Assembly: GCF_013820765.1 (NCBI RefSeq)
Contig: NZ_JABJVM010000002.1
Location: 186,001 to 250,000 of the forward strand
DNA length: 64,000 nt
DNA from: Paenilisteria rustica
Lineage (GTDB): Bacteria; Bacillota; Bacilli; Lactobacillales; Listeriaceae
Direction of reading: 5' to 3'
The translations under genes and the position numbers were made by a program. The notes beneath the pieces were generated by a model. That model was not told the DNA's origin. It was given only the letters and a program-made list of their open reading frames with translations, and did not search any database. Of this stretch, positions 1 through 7,654 are shown in pieces (the stretch's first letter is position 1; each line of letters opens with the position of its first letter).

Positions 1-1
1 C

Positions 2-253
2 GCTGATTCAGGCGTTGCACGTTTCGGTTCTGGTTGGGCGTGGCTAGTAGTGAAAGATGGCAAATTGTCTATCATTTCTACAGCAAACCAAGATTCACCG
101 TTAACAGAAGGCTACACACCAGTTATCGGTCTTGACGTTTGGGAGCACGCATATTACTTGAAATTCCAAAACGTTCGTCCAGAATACATCAAAACTTTCT
201 GGAACGTAGTAGATTGGAACAAAGCTGGCGAGAATTTCGACGCAGCAAAATAA
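2..253 (+). CDS. sodA: Superoxide dismutase (Fe/Mn type), C-terminal part
   Basis: This is the last 83 codons of a cytoplasmic Fe/Mn superoxide dismutase, which converts superoxide to oxygen and hydrogen peroxide. The reading frame is open from base 2, so the gene starts outside the window. The fragment contains the metal-site signature [13 protein letters not shown], in which Asp and His are metal ligands, and the family's usual C-terminal region ending in NWNK-like and AAK residues. The internal ATG at 50 lies inside the conserved fold and is not a start. A rho-independent terminator follows directly. The next gene downstream is a class B PBP, the same neighbour as in L. monocytogenes from memory. 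The family call is firm; Mn versus Fe preference cannot be judged from this piece. Confidence 0.96.
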   Translation, partial: ADSGVARFGSGWAWLVVKDGKLSIISTANQDSPLTEGYTPVIGLDVWEHAYYLKFQNVRPEYIKTFWNVVDWNKAGENFDAAK

Positions 254-264
254 TCTAAAATAAG

Positions 265-297
265 AGCCGTGTGCGTGAAAATGCATGCGGCTTTTTT
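265..297 (+). terminator. sodA terminator
   Basis: A ten-pair stem, AGCCGTGTGC with GCATGCGGCT (two G-U pairs), has an eight-base loop and runs into CTTTTTTG. It begins 11 bases after the sodA stop codon. Confidence 0.9.
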
Positions 298-322
298 GCG
301 TGGAATTTGGAATGGCGACCAA

Positions 323-347
323 AGTTAAAGATGCCTTTAACTTTTCT
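323..347 (+). terminator. Short hairpin between sodA and PBP
   Basis: AGTTAAAG, loop ATGC, CTTTAACT, then TTTCTT. This perfect eight-pair stem with a short T tract could be a second weak terminator. A -10-like TACAAT lies at 396-401, about 40 bases before the PBP start, but I see no matching -35. Confidence 0.45.
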
Positions 348-442
348 TAATGATTTTCTCATCAAACTCTAGTGGTAATCTCGCCAAAATTCAGATACAA
401 TAGAGAATAGATGAGTGCTGAAAAAAGGAAGGATTGTGACAC

Positions 443-2605
443 GTGAAAAATAGATTTATTAAAAAGACCGACAAACCGAAGAAGAAAAGGCAAGTGATTC
501 CGCTACGCTTGAACATCCTATTTTTCGTGATTTTTATATTATTCTCAGCCTTGATTTTGCGCCTTGGTGTGGTTCAAATCGTTCAAGGGGAAACATATAA
601 GCGTCAATTAGAGGAAACGGATGATGTCAGCGTGACGAAAAATGTGCCGCGTGGCGTTATTTATGACCGGAATTATAACCTATTAGTGGGGAATTCAGCC
701 GTGAAATCGATTACGTATACGCGTAGTCAGAAAACACAAGCGACAGAGATGATTGCTGTTGCGAAGAAGTTGGATAAACTAGTCGCAATTACGCCCGAGA
801 AATTGACGGAACGCGATTTGCAAGATTATTGGATTTTGACGCATCAGAAAGAATCCATCGCACGCCTTAGCAAAGCCGACCAAACTTTGGACGGCGGAAA
901 AGTATATAAGAAACAAATTGCAGGCGTGACGCCAGATGATTTGGCTAGTCTGACTGACGAGGACAAACGTATCGCGACGATATACAAAAAGATGACGGCA
1001 GGTTATGCGTTATCACAAGTAGCGCTGAAAAGTAAAGGCGTGACAGATGAGGAAATCGCGAAGGTAAGTGAGAATTTAGAAAGCTTGCCAGGCGTTGATA
1101 CGACAACAGACTGGAATCGTTTTTATACGTATGACGAAACATTGCGTTCGATTTTAGGCAGCGTATCGACGGAGAAACAAGGTATCCCGAGTGACAAAGT
1201 GGATTATTACTTAGCACAAGGTTACAGCCGGAATGACCGCGTTGGCCGGAGTTATTTGGAAGCACAGTATGAATCTGTGTTAGCTGGTCAGAAATCGAAG
1301 TCTAATAGTGTCCTGGATAGTAGTGGGAATATTATTGAGACCGTTGAGAAGTATGAAGGGTCGAAAGGTAAGGATTTGGTCTTGTCTGTAGATGTTGAGT
1401 TGCAGAAGAAGATTGAAGAGATTTTGAAGAAGAATATGAAGATTGGTAAAGCTTCTGGAGGGTCTGATTTGTTTGACCGTGCATTTGCAGTGGCGATGGA
1501 TCCATATACTGGTCAAGTTTTGGCATTAGCTGGACAACAGATTAATGATAAAGGTGAGTATGAGGATTATTCACTTGGAAACTTTACTTCAGCATACAAT
1601 ATGGGATCTGCTGTAAAAGGTGCGACTGTATTAGGTGGGATAATGGATGGAGCTATCTCTGAGAACACTGTATTTGTAGATAAACCAATAGAATTTAAAG
1701 GTACAGATAAAAAAAGTTCATGGTTTAACCGTAATGGAGAGCGTTCATTATCACTGGATCCAGTCGGGGCTTTGGAGATTTCGTCCAACTCTTACATGTA
1801 TCAGACTTCAATGAAGATGGCGGGGGCAAATTATGTTTATAAAGGTCCGTTCCGAGCATCACCAGATACATTTAATAAGATGAGATATTATTATAATCAG
1901 TTTGGCTTAGGAGTAAAGACTGGTATTGACCTTCCAGGAGAACAAATCGGCTTCAAAGGGGATGATAAGACGATGGGTAAAATTCTCGACTTTTCTATTG
2001 GTCAGTATGACTCATATACACCATTACAATTAGCTCAATATGGAGCTACTATTGCAAATGGTGGTTCTCGAATCGAACCAACGATGCTGAAAGAAATTCG
2101 TGATCCAAGCACAAATGGAGATACTGTCGGAAAGGTAGCAACAGAAATCGAACCAAAAATCTTAAATCAAGTTGGCGCTCCAACGTCAGCGATTAAAGAG
2201 GTTCAAAAAGGTTTTTATGAAGTTACTCATGGCGGAAATGGTACAGGGAATAAATATTTTAATGACGTTCCCGTTGAAGTTGCAGGTAAAACAGGTACGG
2301 CTCAAGCATTTTATGATGGTCCTAAAAAAGGAAATGCAATGGCGAGTGTTTGGAATACAACGTTTGTTGGATATGCTCCAGCTGAGAAGCCAGAGATATC
2401 TATTGCTGTAGTAGTTCCTTGGGGGTACAGGGATAATGGAAGTACAGACCCTAAGGTTAACATGAAAATTTCTGAGGAAATATTTGAAGCATACTATGAT
2501 TTGAAAAAGGAAAGAGCAGAGGCTGGTAAAGATTCATCAAAAGTTGATCAACCAATTAATAATAAGGCCGCAGCTGCAGCTGCACAATCTAAATTGAACG
2601 ATTAG
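443..2605 (+). CDS. Class B penicillin-binding protein (transpeptidase)
   Basis: A 720-residue membrane-anchored D,D-transpeptidase that cross-links peptidoglycan outside the cell. A cytoplasmic basic tail (KKTDKPKKKR) is followed by one membrane segment at about residues 20-45, a PBP-dimer domain to about 320, and the transpeptidase domain. The catalytic motifs are present: SAVK (S389, K392), SSN (447-449) and KTGTAQ (616-621). There are no PASTA repeats, and the tail is Ala-rich. The start is GTG, chosen because AAAGGAAGGA sits nine bases upstream; no better start is present. Up to roughly base 1280 the gene uses G/C-ending codons like its chromosomal neighbours, then it becomes visibly more A/T-rich to the end, which suggests a mosaic gene. 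It matches the PBP that follows sodA in Listeria (pbpA/PBPB2 group), but I leave the symbol open. Confidence 0.95.
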   Translation: MKNRFIKKTDKPKKKRQVIPLRLNILFFVIFILFSALILRLGVVQIVQGETYKRQLEETDDVSVTKNVPRGVIYDRNYNLLVGNSAVKSITYTRSQKTQATEMIAVAKKLDKLVAITPEKLTERDLQDYWILTHQKESIARLSKADQTLDGGKVYKKQIAGVTPDDLASLTDEDKRIATIYKKMTAGYALSQVALKSKGVTDEEIAKVSENLESLPGVDTTTDWNRFYTYDETLRSILGSVSTEKQGIPSDKVDYYLAQGYSRNDRVGRSYLEAQYESVLAGQKSKSNSVLDSSGNIIETVEKYEGSKGKDLVLSVDVELQKKIEEILKKNMKIGKASGGSDLFDRAFAVAMDPYTGQVLALAGQQINDKGEYEDYSLGNFTSAYNMGSAVKGATVLGGIMDGAISENTVFVDKPIEFKGTDKKSSWFNRNGERSLSLDPVGALEISSNSYMYQTSMKMAGANYVYKGPFRASPDTFNKMRYYYNQFGLGVKTGIDLPGEQIGFKGDDKTMGKILDFSIGQYDSYTPLQLAQYGATIANGGSRIEPTMLKEIRDPSTNGDTVGKVATEIEPKILNQVGAPTSAIKEVQKGFYEVTHGGNGTGNKYFNDVPVEVAGKTGTAQAFYDGPKKGNAMASVWNTTFVGYAPAEKPEISIAVVVPWGYRDNGSTDPKVNMKISEEIFEAYYDLKKERAEAGKDSSKVDQPINNKAAAAAAQSKLND

Positions 2606-2633
2606 TATTTTGCTAGGGAGTTCGATTCTATTT

Positions 2634-2657
2634 ATCTTAGTAGATGGATACTAAGAT
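2634..2657. repeat. Perfect nine-base inverted repeat
   Basis: ATCTTAGTA, loop GATGGA, TACTAAGAT, starting 28 bases after the PBP stop. No T tract follows on the plus strand, so a terminator role is uncertain. Confidence 0.5.
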
Positions 2658-2668
2658 GTAATGAAAAT

Positions 2669-2709
2669 AGGTTGGTAGGACTCTGTTAACTTTGGAGTCC
2701 TACCAACCT
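2669..2709. terminator. Convergent bidirectional terminator
   Basis: AGGTTGGTAGGACTC and GAGTCCTACCAACCT form a perfect 15-pair stem with an 11-base loop between two convergent genes. The tail on the minus strand is ATTTTCATT; on the plus strand it is only A/T-rich. It most likely ends both the PBP and the minus-strand secreted-protein transcripts. Confidence 0.75.
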
Positions 2710-2719
2710 ATAAATAATT

Positions 2720-3115
2720 CTACCTCTGCACGTTTAAATAATTTGTTAATTCGGAATGATATCTTTGTGGTCCCCAATATGTGTCAACATGAACATCGTA
2801 TTTCCCTGCTGAAAGCCCTTTTAGTGAAAATGAAACTTTGTAATTTCCATATTTGAAGGTTTCAATTTGCTTTATTGGTGTGTTATTTCCTTTTTTGTAC
2901 AACATTACAAGTACTCCGTTTGAAGTTGGGCTTACTCCAGTCACGACGATGGATGTTGCATTTTTAGAGTAATTATTGGCATCTGTTTGAAACTTTAAAT
3001 TTGAAGATCCTTTTGACCCCATTGCAAATGCTTCAGTCGATGAAACCCCTAATACCCCCGCGAATACCAACCCTACAATCAATAAAAATGGTAAAAATTT
3101 TTTTCTAAAACTCAT
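2720..3115 (-). CDS. Small secreted protein of unknown function
   Basis: A 131-residue protein with a clear signal peptide: MSFRKK, then a hydrophobic stretch (FLPFLLIVGLVFAGVLGV) and a likely cleavage site after STEAFA. The mature part of about 100 residues alternates polar and beta-prone segments (SIVVTGVSP, VLVMLYKKG, YKVSFSLKGL, YDVHVDTYWG), which suggests a single small beta-sandwich. It has no cysteines, LPXTG or GW motif, so it is probably released. The start at 3115 is preferred over an upstream ATG because GGGAGAG lies just before it. It is the first gene of the accessory block behind the PBP. I do not recognise the family. Confidence 0.75.
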   Translation of the reverse strand: MSFRKKFLPFLLIVGLVFAGVLGVSSTEAFAMGSKGSSNLKFQTDANNYSKNATSIVVTGVSPTSNGVLVMLYKKGNNTPIKQIETFKYGNYKVSFSLKGLSAGKYDVHVDTYWGPQRYHSELTNYLNVQR

Positions 3116-3408
3116 TACATTCTCTCCCATCAATATTTTTTTGAACTACTCCCTAATCAACAATATTAATATGTATATAGCAAATAGAACTATACTTATC
3201 ATACTGTTAATTGGTGATAGATACAACTATAATCTATATAAGACCTATATTATTTCCAAGAATAATATGGGTGAATTTGTTATAATCGCATGGATGGGAT
3301 ATCTTTATTCCCAATTTTGATACAAAGTAACTTTACTTGGCTAATTTGCTATTTTAAAATTTTTTTGCATAATGGGTCGAAATTATTCATTATTTATACT
3401 AAATAGGG
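3116..3408. other. A/T-rich gap without a gene
   Basis: No coding sequence is visible. It holds a hairpin near 3244-3271 (CCTATATTATT paired with AATAATATGGG) and, on the plus strand, an extended -10 (TG-T-TATAAT, 3278-3286) followed by a small stem GGGA...TCCC. That promoter-like site points at no gene. Confidence 0.4.
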
Positions 3409-3804
3409 TCAATTCCACTCACCCAATTCACTCGCAACCATCTGAATAATACGATTTTGCATGTTATATGCAGTTCGACGGCTTACGTGGATTTTTTGTG
3501 CGATGCCTTCCATTGTTGTGTTGGAGTTGGTGCGCCAATATCGTAGTTTAATGAATTCTTGGTATGGATCACCGAGCGAATTCAGATTACGGATGACATT
3601 TTCTATACATCGGACTACGGTTGAAAGCCTTTCAATCCTAATATCCAGATGAAGCGTGTTATGGGAAGGGGATTGCGGATTTTTGTCGTGTGTTAAGTAT
3701 TGTGTTAACTCATTGATACGCTCTATCATTTGGGGATAATTAATAATCTCATGCTCGATATAACGATAAATTTCTTTCGGCATGGTTTTAGTTGCTGTTG
3801 TCAT
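3409..3804 (-). CDS. RinA/ArpU-like phage-type transcriptional regulator
   Basis: A 131-residue protein resembling RinA/ArpU activators, which in Gram-positive phages switch on late genes. Two features support this: an N-terminal helical region with EIINYP (RinA proteins often carry an EL..YP-like motif), and a C-terminal helix-turn-helix of the sigma-70 region-4 type with the pattern ...FIKLRYW...MEGIAQKIHVSRRTAYNMQNRII and a terminal ASELG. The start is ATG 3804 because GGAGGT lies six bases upstream; the longer frame has no ribosome site. TATAAT on the minus strand at 3838-3843 is a likely -10. No phage packaging or structural genes are near, so this is an orphan regulator, either a prophage remnant or a co-opted gene. 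The family call is fairly sure; the targets are unknown. Confidence 0.8.
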   Translation of the reverse strand: MTTATKTMPKEIYRYIEHEIINYPQMIERINELTQYLTHDKNPQSPSHNTLHLDIRIERLSTVVRCIENVIRNLNSLGDPYQEFIKLRYWRTNSNTTMEGIAQKIHVSRRTAYNMQNRIIQMVASELGEWN

Positions 3805-3837
3805 ATTATGACCTCCATTCATCTTTAATATAGGTTT

Positions 3838-3848
3838 ATTATACAACG
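3838..3848 (-). promoter_or_regulatory. Likely -10 region of the RinA-like gene
   Basis: On the minus strand this reads CGTTGTATAAT, 34 bases upstream of the ATG. The same 11 bases occur at the same relative place before the next gene upstream (4941-4951). I see no convincing -35, which would fit an activator-dependent promoter. Confidence 0.45.
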
Positions 3849-3904
3849 GATTTCATCTCTAAACCTGTCTGAAATCGCCCATCTTTATTTTTATTTTGGA
3901 CAGT

Positions 3905-3952
3905 AAAAAAGCATCGAAAAACGCTATTATATCAACGTTTTTCGATGCTTTT
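3905..3952 (-). terminator. Terminator of the small-membrane-protein operon
   Basis: GCATCGAAAAACG (3911-3923) pairs perfectly with CGTTTTTCGATGC (3936-3948), followed on the minus strand by TTTTTT. The 12-base loop contains TGATATAAT, an extended -10 sequence pointing toward the RinA-like gene. Confidence 0.88.
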
Positions 3953-3954
3953 AT

Positions 3955-4401
3955 TTAGAAATCGATCACTGCATTTTGTAATTCTTTTAGGTAACGTTTT
4001 TTTAGAATGACTTCGATGACTTGGACGATTCGATCATATTTTCGTCTGCGGTGAGTTAGTATTGAATGGGTTAGGAGTGGTACCTGCACTCTAAGCAAAA
4101 TATGCTCTATCAATATTCCTAACAATAAGCCAAATGCAATCGCGATAATTTTAATGTTTCCTTGGTATAGATAAACAAAGTACACAAGTAAGCCGCCCAA
4201 GAAAGAGTAGATGACAATAAACCTAAGCATGAAAAATAGGCTGATCGACATACTACCAGAAAGATAGGCTTTTAAACGCTCTAAATCATTTAAAGATAAT
4301 TTGTCTAAGGTTTCATTTAGAGTAGCTTCATCATCAGCAACATCTACTGTAGTAGAAAGTAGTTGGGCAAATTCTTTACGATTTGAATTTGATATTTTCA
4401 A
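3955..4401 (-). CDS. Membrane protein of unknown family, paralogue of its upstream neighbour
   Basis: A 148-residue protein in three parts: an N-terminal cytoplasmic helical region (FAQLLSTTVDVADDEATLNETLDKLSL...), two adjacent membrane helices at about residues 54-100, and a basic C-terminal tail (THRRRKYDRIVQVIEVILKKRYLKEL). The upstream gene shares the layout and key residues: the LxxL(E)xxKxYxSGS motif before the membrane part, and KYDRI...ILxKRY..EL in the tail, so the pair arose by duplication. The start is TTG with AGGAGGG upstream. It is 12 bases downstream of the paralogue and ends at a strong terminator, so the two are co-transcribed. I do not know the family. Holin-like or immunity-like roles are possible but unproven. 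Confidence 0.78.
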   Translation of the reverse strand: MKISNSNRKEFAQLLSTTVDVADDEATLNETLDKLSLNDLERLKAYLSGSMSISLFFMLRFIVIYSFLGGLLVYFVYLYQGNIKIIAIAFGLLLGILIEHILLRVQVPLLTHSILTHRRRKYDRIVQVIEVILKKRYLKELQNAVIDF

Positions 4402-4413
4402 GGGATGTCCCTC

Positions 4414-4902
4414 CTATAAACTATCTTTTAGGGGTTTAATGTCTTCGGATGGAGCAAATTTTTCTAGTGTGTTCTTTAACTCATCTTCATAGCGCTTGTT
4501 TAGTATAATATCAGTGATTGTAATAATGCGATCATATTTCGTTCTATTAAATGCAAGAGATATGTGTTTATGGATCGGTTTTCTAGCCAGTAGCAAACGA
4601 AGAAACTCTAAAACACAAGTAACAGAAAATAGTGCCCAAAAAAAGAAAACAATCAAATTAGACTGATACGTACTGAAAAGGAAAATTAACATTCCAGAAA
4701 GAAATGAACCGATTATTATTTCTCTTTGCCTAATTGCTACAACGCGTGTAGCAGAACCTGAAAAATATGTTTTTACTTTTTCTAGCTCTTCAAGAGGAAG
4801 CCTATTTAGAGCGTAGCAAAGTGACTCGATATTATCGGACTGCTCAATTAACCCTGTTACAAGATTTGAAAAATTTTCAAGCTCTATCTTTGTTATTTTC
4901 AA
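4414..4902 (-). CDS. Membrane protein of unknown family, paralogue of its downstream neighbour
   Basis: A 162-residue protein with the same plan as the next gene: an N-terminal helical region of about 50 residues ending in EELEKVKTYFSGS, two hydrophobic helices (about residues 62-105), and a basic tail with RTKYDRIITITDIILNKRYEDEL plus an extra charged end (EKFAPSEDIKPLKDSL). The start is TTG, seven bases after a strong GGAGG. It lies downstream of the large YbfG-like gene across a 67-base gap. That gap holds a 13-pair hairpin and a possible promoter, so it may be read both from the upstream gene and on its own. Function unknown. Confidence 0.78.
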   Translation of the reverse strand: MKITKIELENFSNLVTGLIEQSDNIESLCYALNRLPLEELEKVKTYFSGSATRVVAIRQREIIIGSFLSGMLIFLFSTYQSNLIVFFFWALFSVTCVLEFLRLLLARKPIHKHISLAFNRTKYDRIITITDIILNKRYEDELKNTLEKFAPSEDIKPLKDSL

Positions 4903-4925
4903 TGGTGAACCTCCTTATACGATAA

Positions 4926-4965
4926 AATAAATCTACATCCATTATACAACGAATGTAGATTTATT
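4926..4965 (-). promoter_or_regulatory. 13-pair hairpin with a -10 in its loop, between the YbfG-like gene and its small partners
   Basis: AATAAATCTACAT (4926-4938) pairs perfectly with ATGTAGATTTATT (4953-4965). The minus-strand tail is TTTATC, so it may be a leaky terminator. The loop reads CGTTGTATAAT on the minus strand, identical to the site before the RinA-like gene and about 36 bases before the TTG start of the next gene. Confidence 0.55.
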
Positions 4966-4969
4966 AGTA

Positions 4970-7192
4970 CTATTTACTGGATGAATTATCTAATACCACT
5001 TTAATAAGTAATATTAATCCAGCTATTGATAACGCTAAAGGTGCAGCAACGACAGTCCCTATTGTAGAAACAGCATAGGCACAGTAAAGCAAGCCACCTA
5101 CAACAGAGGTTTTTAATGAACCGGTGAGTACAGCTTCGGATACTGCATTCATTTGTGTGTCAAGTTCTCGGTTTTTATTATCAAATATTAGCGAAACGCT
5201 CATGGAGGCATTAGTTTTATAGTTATTCGTGACTTCAATTTCTGGAACATTTGCTGTAATTGTAACTGTCAATACATCCTTAGCGGGCATCCATTTTACA
5301 GTAATATCGCCTACCACTACTTTGGTTGCTAAATCAGCCACAACTTTTTTTGCATTTCCAGCATCTTCTGTTGATAGGGAGCCGGTCCAATTTGCTAATT
5401 CTTGTTGAAATGAAGCGTTGACTTTCCCATCTTTTATAGAGATGGTAGTTCCTCCACTACCTGAGTTCACTAATTTTGCACTTGCAGTAAATGCAACGGT
5501 TAAATTTGGTGATATTACTCGTACATTAGTTTTCTCCATCTCTAACTCAAACGTAACTTTATCATCAACCAATGTAGCTAAGCTAGGTGTTCCATACAAA
5601 ACATCACGAATCCTCATCAAACGCGCACGATTAATCGCTGCGGAATTCGGTGTATCGCTTACTGGTGGTGGCGTCACAACTGAAACGCCTTTATCCACGC
5701 CGGAATAGGTTACTTTATCAATGTCTAATTTCCCGTTTCCTGTGCCGATTGACATTTCGAAATATTGGTCGAATGCCCAGTCATCAGGCATTGGGAAGCC
5801 GAGGTTGCCGCTGAATCCTGTGGACATATCGGCAACGAAGACGTTATCGACAAGGCCGGCGTTTTTCAGACGGCTACATACATTGCGGGCGCCGTAAACG
5901 CCGATTTGGTAAGAACGCAAATCTTGATTTTGCTTAAAAGCGGCGCGTAGATTTTGGAAGTAGGGCGTGATTAAATCTGTAATTTGGTAATCGTATGCGT
6001 CGAGATCTACCGCGAAATAAATCGTTGTTCCTGCTGGGAAACCAAGGTTGTATGCGGCATCAATAGCTTTATAGCCGTCGCTAATACCTTGAAGTGGAAC
6101 CTCGAAATACGGAATTTCATAGCCGCCGTCTTGATAGATTGGGAAGATTTTCAGGCCTTTTTTCAGGATTGCGGCGATTTCTGTCGGATTCATCGCTTTC
6201 GGAACTCGAGTGCCACCGCGGATGACATTCCCTGTTAAATAGCGGCCAACGTAGCGGTAACCGGCATTCCATAGGGTATCAATCTGGTCAGTATTCAGGA
6301 CGTAAGAAGTATCGCAGGCAGTCGCGCTTCGGTTCGTATCGCCAGAACTCGACAGCAGCGCTTTGAACGTGCCCATATTAATCGCGCCAGTCGTGATGCT
6401 CATTTTCATAAATTCTTGATAGCGCTTCACCAGATTCGTTGTTTCCGCGTCATACGTACCGCTAAATTGATTGATCGGCAGACCGTTACACGCAAGGCTG
6501 TATTGCAAAAGTAGAACGAGCGCTTTGTTCGATGTGAACGTTGGAATCAGATTGGTCAGACTTGTCGTCGTCCCTGGTCCAAAATTGCCGTTTGCCGTCG
6601 TGCGCGCCATTCCTTCTTCTTTCTGCAGGGCGTAAATCAGCGCGGTATTCGTATCACGACCGTATAAACCGTCACATGGAACAAGTGTACCAATCCAAGC
6701 GCTGTAATCTCGATTTAGATTCTGCTGGACGGTCCGAACGGCGATATTGCCACCGCTTACTGTCTGGAACGCGCTCATATTGAGCAGGGATTTCATAATA
6801 ATCGCTGATACAACACCATCTTGTGTCGCGAGTCCGGCGTCTTTTTGAAACATTTTAACGGCGATTTGCGTTTGTCCACCGAACGTTCCTGTAAACCCAC
6901 CAGGACTGTAGCCTTTACAATAGAACGCGCCTTGCAAAATATAGTTGATGTTGCTTGGTTTGGCTTCGCTTGCTCCGATTGTCAGTGGTTTGAATGCTTT
7001 CTCCGTTCCCGGTCCGAAATTATCGGCGGTAGGTGAGATGCCAAGCTCGATTTGAAGGGCGCGCGTTAGGGCATACACCGTCGTCCATCCTGTTTTCCCG
7101 TTCTCAGGAATCGTTTGATAATCGCCTTTTGCGACATAACCTTGATACGTTTTGTTCAACCAACTCTGTACTGTTTTTACCATTTCATCCAT
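4970..7192 (-). CDS. YbfG-like protein: PG-binding-like repeats, DUF1906 glycoside-hydrolase-like domain, C-terminal hydrophobic region
   Basis: A 740-residue protein. Residues 1-290 hold about four peptidoglycan-binding-like units in two similar halves (QSWLNKTYQGY..., NFGPGTEKAF..., YILQGAFYCKGYSPGGFTGTFGGQTQIAVKMFQ, then QQNLNRDYSAWIG, NFGPGTTTSL, LLQYSLACNGLP). Residues 300-510 are a DUF1906 (Rv2525c-like) domain with GYRYVGRYLTGN, FPIYQDGG, YFAVDLDA, GVYGA and FDQYFE, the fold of glycoside-hydrolase-like enzymes. About 200 further residues are beta-rich, and the end is hydrophobic (roughly 700-735). There is no N-terminal signal peptide. The layout and length recall B. subtilis YbfG. The start at 7192 (ATG) is preferred over TTG 7207 because GGAG lies nine bases before it. 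Two paralogous membrane proteins follow. How it leaves the cell, if it does, is unclear. Confidence 0.85.
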   Translation of the reverse strand: MDEMVKTVQSWLNKTYQGYVAKGDYQTIPENGKTGWTTVYALTRALQIELGISPTADNFGPGTEKAFKPLTIGASEAKPSNINYILQGAFYCKGYSPGGFTGTFGGQTQIAVKMFQKDAGLATQDGVVSAIIMKSLLNMSAFQTVSGGNIAVRTVQQNLNRDYSAWIGTLVPCDGLYGRDTNTALIYALQKEEGMARTTANGNFGPGTTTSLTNLIPTFTSNKALVLLLQYSLACNGLPINQFSGTYDAETTNLVKRYQEFMKMSITTGAINMGTFKALLSSSGDTNRSATACDTSYVLNTDQIDTLWNAGYRYVGRYLTGNVIRGGTRVPKAMNPTEIAAILKKGLKIFPIYQDGGYEIPYFEVPLQGISDGYKAIDAAYNLGFPAGTTIYFAVDLDAYDYQITDLITPYFQNLRAAFKQNQDLRSYQIGVYGARNVCSRLKNAGLVDNVFVADMSTGFSGNLGFPMPDDWAFDQYFEMSIGTGNGKLDIDKVTYSGVDKGVSVVTPPPVSDTPNSAAINRARLMRIRDVLYGTPSLATLVDDKVTFELEMEKTNVRVISPNLTVAFTASAKLVNSGSGGTTISIKDGKVNASFQQELANWTGSLSTEDAGNAKKVVADLATKVVVGDITVKWMPAKDVLTVTITANVPEIEVTNNYKTNASMSVSLIFDNKNRELDTQMNAVSEAVLTGSLKTSVVGGLLYCAYAVSTIGTVVAAPLALSIAGLILLIKVVLDNSSSK

Positions 7193-7654
7193 TGTTGTCA
7201 ACTCCAATTCTCTATTTATGTTGTCTTACAAGAACTATTTTATAATGAAAAAACGTGTTCAAAATGCAGAAAAAATGCAAACAGGTTTTCAGCTACGATA
7301 AAAATTTTCAATTTCTCCTCAAAATCCCATGCAAAAACCTGATAATTACCGCCTTTTATGGTATGATAAGTTAAATGTAAAAAAACAGATTAGGATTATA
7401 TTCAATGGAAATCGGCGACAAGCGCTCGCATTCAGGAGATTCGGCAGACTTCCGGTTCTCACATACACGAGTATGCTCCGCTTCCGGCTTCCACCAAATC
7501 TCCTGAATACAAACGCTTTCGCTCGATTTTGAGTAAAGCAGAAATTACGTCTTACTCGAAAATTATTGGTGTTGAGGATAGTTCTAGATTTATAGTAATG
7601 ATTTTCACACCCGATATTTTCGACAAAATATATCAAAATCTAGGGGGAAATAGA
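7193..7654. other. Gap between the accessory block and asd
   Basis: No gene is supported. It holds the start regions of two divergent transcripts and repeat A1 (7409-7531). An open frame from 7529 joins asd but starts inside the repeat and has no ribosome site. I looked for a lysine riboswitch or T-box before asd and see neither. Confidence 0.6.
7409..7531 (-). repeat. Palindromic intergenic repeat, family A, copy 1
   Basis: Read on the minus strand it is the same element as 16360-16484: an entry AATCGAGCGAAAGCGTTTGT, arms around a core with CCGGAAGCGGAG...CCGGAAG, and an exit GCGAGCGCTTGTCGCCGAT. The arms here are ATTCAGGAGATT and AATCTCCTGAAT. In copy 2 the arms are different sequences but still pair. 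Confidence 0.8.

Noticed and set aside
7346-7636. Minus-strand frame across repeat A1
   Set aside because: Its sequence is mostly the palindromic repeat and it shows no family resemblance.
7529-7654. Longer asd start
   Set aside because: The extra 42 codons begin inside repeat A1, lack a ribosome site and are not part of the asd family; the ATG at 7655 has a good site.
7193-7654. Lysine riboswitch or T-box before asd
   Set aside because: No conserved lysine-aptamer or T-box motif could be found in the leader; only repeat A1 and promoter-like sequence.
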